Below are positions 11,767-12,435 of a stretch of 12,435 nt of DNA, piece by piece. The stretch covers positions 1 through 12,435 of the forward strand of contig JAHFRS010000017.1 in assembly GCA_023266155.1 (NCBI GenBank). The letters are read 5' to 3'. The position numbers and the translations under genes were made by a program. The DNA is from an archaeon. GTDB taxonomy: Archaea; Nanobdellota; Nanobdellia; Woesearchaeales; GW2011-AR9. The notes beneath the pieces were generated by a model. It did not search any database. It was not told the origin of the DNA and saw nothing but the letters and a program-made list of their open reading frames with translations. How positions within the stretch are numbered: the first letter of the stretch is position 1; every line of letters starts with the position of its first letter.

Positions 11767-12165
11767 ATGAAAGACTTTTTATTACGCTTGAAAGAAAAAT
11801 TTACCAATCCCGCTGGCGACGATAGTGATGCGGCAGAAAGTTATGTTGAAGTTGGCCAATCTTCGCCAAAAGAAGATAAGGCGAAAGTGACCGTGCGCCC
11901 ATTCGTGATGGAAGAATTTGAAGATATCAAAGAAGTTCTGGATGTGATTAGAGAGGGATCAACGATTGCTCTAGTCAACATCAAGCCATTAAAAGAAAAA
12001 GATATTGTGGAACTTAAACGAGCCATTTCTAAACTGCGCAAGACCTGTGAGGCAGTTGAAGGTGACATTGCCGGATTTGGTGAAGATTATGTCGTTGCTG
12101 TGCCTTATTTTGCCAAGATTCACCGACCAGGTGGGATGGCAGCATCAGCATTGTCGAAAGAATAG
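11767..12165 (+). CDS. sepF: SepF-like cell division protein
   Basis: Archaeal SepF homologue. In archaea that divide with FtsZ, SepF binds the membrane and FtsZ and acts as the main ring anchor. 132 aa, typical length. The N-terminal MKDFLLRLKEKF is an amphipathic helix suited to membrane targeting. A short acidic variable linker (14-40) leads to the SepF core (about 41-118): VTVRPFVMEEFEDIKEVLDV, then REGSTIALVNIKPL, KEKDIVELKRAISKLRKTCE, and GGD-like EGDIAGFGEDYVVAVPYF, the best-conserved part. The frame extends two codons to a GTG at 11761, but GAGGGTG at 11755-11761 lies before the ATG at 11767, so I prefer the ATG. It has its own promoter and is followed by a T-rich terminator. Its closeness to membrane and coiled-coil genes hints that they may work in the envelope or division. 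Confidence 0.9.
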   Translation: MKDFLLRLKEKFTNPAGDDSDAAESYVEVGQSSPKEDKAKVTVRPFVMEEFEDIKEVLDVIREGSTIALVNIKPLKEKDIVELKRAISKLRKTCEAVEGDIAGFGEDYVVAVPYFAKIHRPGGMAASALSKE

Positions 12166-12169
12166 GTTT

Positions 12170-12200
12170 TTTAATATAATTTTAATTATTTTGTTTTGAA
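12170..12200 (+). terminator. T-rich terminator after sepF
   Basis: A TTTTTT run followed by AATATAATTTTAATTATTTTGTTTT begins four bases after the sepF stop, as expected for archaeal intrinsic termination. Confidence 0.6.
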
Positions 12201-12360
12201 AAGGTTGACAAAATGAGGTTTAATTTAATTGCTACCAAGATATCATCTTCATCACCGAAATCTATATAAAAAAGTTTCTCTTAAATGCAGCGGATGTATC
12301 ACTCCTGAATTGTCCTTCTTTTCTAACAGTGAATGTAAAAACTTTGTTTGAGGAAAAGTA
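12201..12360. other. Non-coding region before the last gene
   Basis: AT-rich with no credible ORF. A TATATAAA box at 12263-12270 reads as a promoter on either strand. Only very short frames follow it (MYHS on the plus strand, MKMISW after a GGTGAT on the minus strand), so it could drive a small RNA or be fortuitous. Confidence 0.35.
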
Positions 12361-12366
12361 GGAAGA

Positions 12367-12374
12367 TTTAAATA
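12367..12374 (+). promoter_or_regulatory. TATA box of the gene at the right edge
   Basis: TTTAAATA centred about 29 bases before the ATG at 12400, with no SD between: a leaderless promoter. Confidence 0.6.
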
Positions 12375-12399
12375 AAAAGTGCCTTCTTTTTACTTTCCG

Positions 12400-12435
12400 A
12401 TGCCGCGGTCGCCGACACAGAAGAAAGCGTCTTCT
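12400..12435 (+). CDS. Start of a leaderless gene, cut by the window edge
   Basis: ATG at 12400 opens MPRSPTQKKASS and remains open to the end of the window. The TATA box at 12367-12374 sits at the leaderless distance seen for lysS and the ATPase, which supports a real start. Base composition shifts to GC-rich at the start codon, as in coding sequence here. The basic N-terminus would suit a nucleic-acid-binding or ribosomal-type protein, but 12 residues do not allow a call. Confidence 0.55.
   Translation, partial: MPRSPTQKKASS

Noticed and set aside
12235..12262. C/D-box RNA candidate on the minus strand (GTGATGA present)
   Set aside because: No CTGA D box is found at a suitable distance downstream, so only the C-box-like word is present.
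1..12435. CRISPR array, rRNA or tRNA genes
   Set aside because: No regularly spaced repeats and no recognisable rRNA or tRNA signatures on either strand.

Overview
The window looks archaeal, most likely from a small-genome DPANN lineage (Woesearchaeota/Pacearchaeota-like). The sequence support is: TATA boxes of the TTTATATA/TTTAAATA type about 22-30 bp from start codons, several apparently leaderless genes, GGTGAT/GGAGGT-type Shine-Dalgarno (SD) sites on internal or leadered genes, an archaeal-type SepF, a class II lysyl-tRNA synthetase and a short archaeal-length PRPP synthetase. The lineage is inferred from gene style, not from a marker gene.

Layout. 1-2830 is AT-rich and accessory-like, all on the minus strand: a possible gene start at the left edge, an AAA ATPase of the DUF4143 type, a possible 23-codon ORF, a 248-aa orphan with a transglutaminase-like Cys-His-Asp arrangement, and a broken orotidine-5'-phosphate decarboxylase gene. 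The last of these sits at the end of a prs operon (PRPP synthetase, a 43-aa Lys-rich protein, pyrF remnant). 3832-4116 holds the prs/lysS divergent promoters and a 192-bp palindromic element. 4117-6063 is lysS with a convergent unknown gene. 6064-7301 encodes two coiled-coil proteins, with a second copy of the palindromic element between them. 7304-9888, minus strand, encodes four polytopic membrane proteins, three of which are paralogues. 10162-12165 encodes a surface-anchored beta-domain protein and SepF. A new leaderless gene starts at 12400 and runs off the window.

Main discoveries. (1) Two copies of an undescribed palindromic, MITE-like element (3846-4037 and 6606-6737) share about 16-bp terminal inverted repeats, a compensating second stem and a G/C-rich core identical at 20 of 21 positions. 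Copy 1 is flanked by a perfect 6-bp direct repeat. Each copy lies between the TATA box and the SD of the following gene (prs; the coiled-coil gene at 6771). (2) A membrane/coiled-coil/SepF neighbourhood, with three tandem paralogues carrying a shared F-x-(I/V)-FA-x-x-(E/Q)-KTK signature, may be an uncharacterised envelope or division apparatus. (3) pyrF appears to have lost its N-terminus and its catalytic middle while keeping its phosphate-binding end.

Working together: prs, and formerly pyrF, belong to nucleotide synthesis. lysS is housekeeping. The region 6064-12165 is best read as an envelope and cell-division neighbourhood, anchored by the one gene there of known role, sepF.
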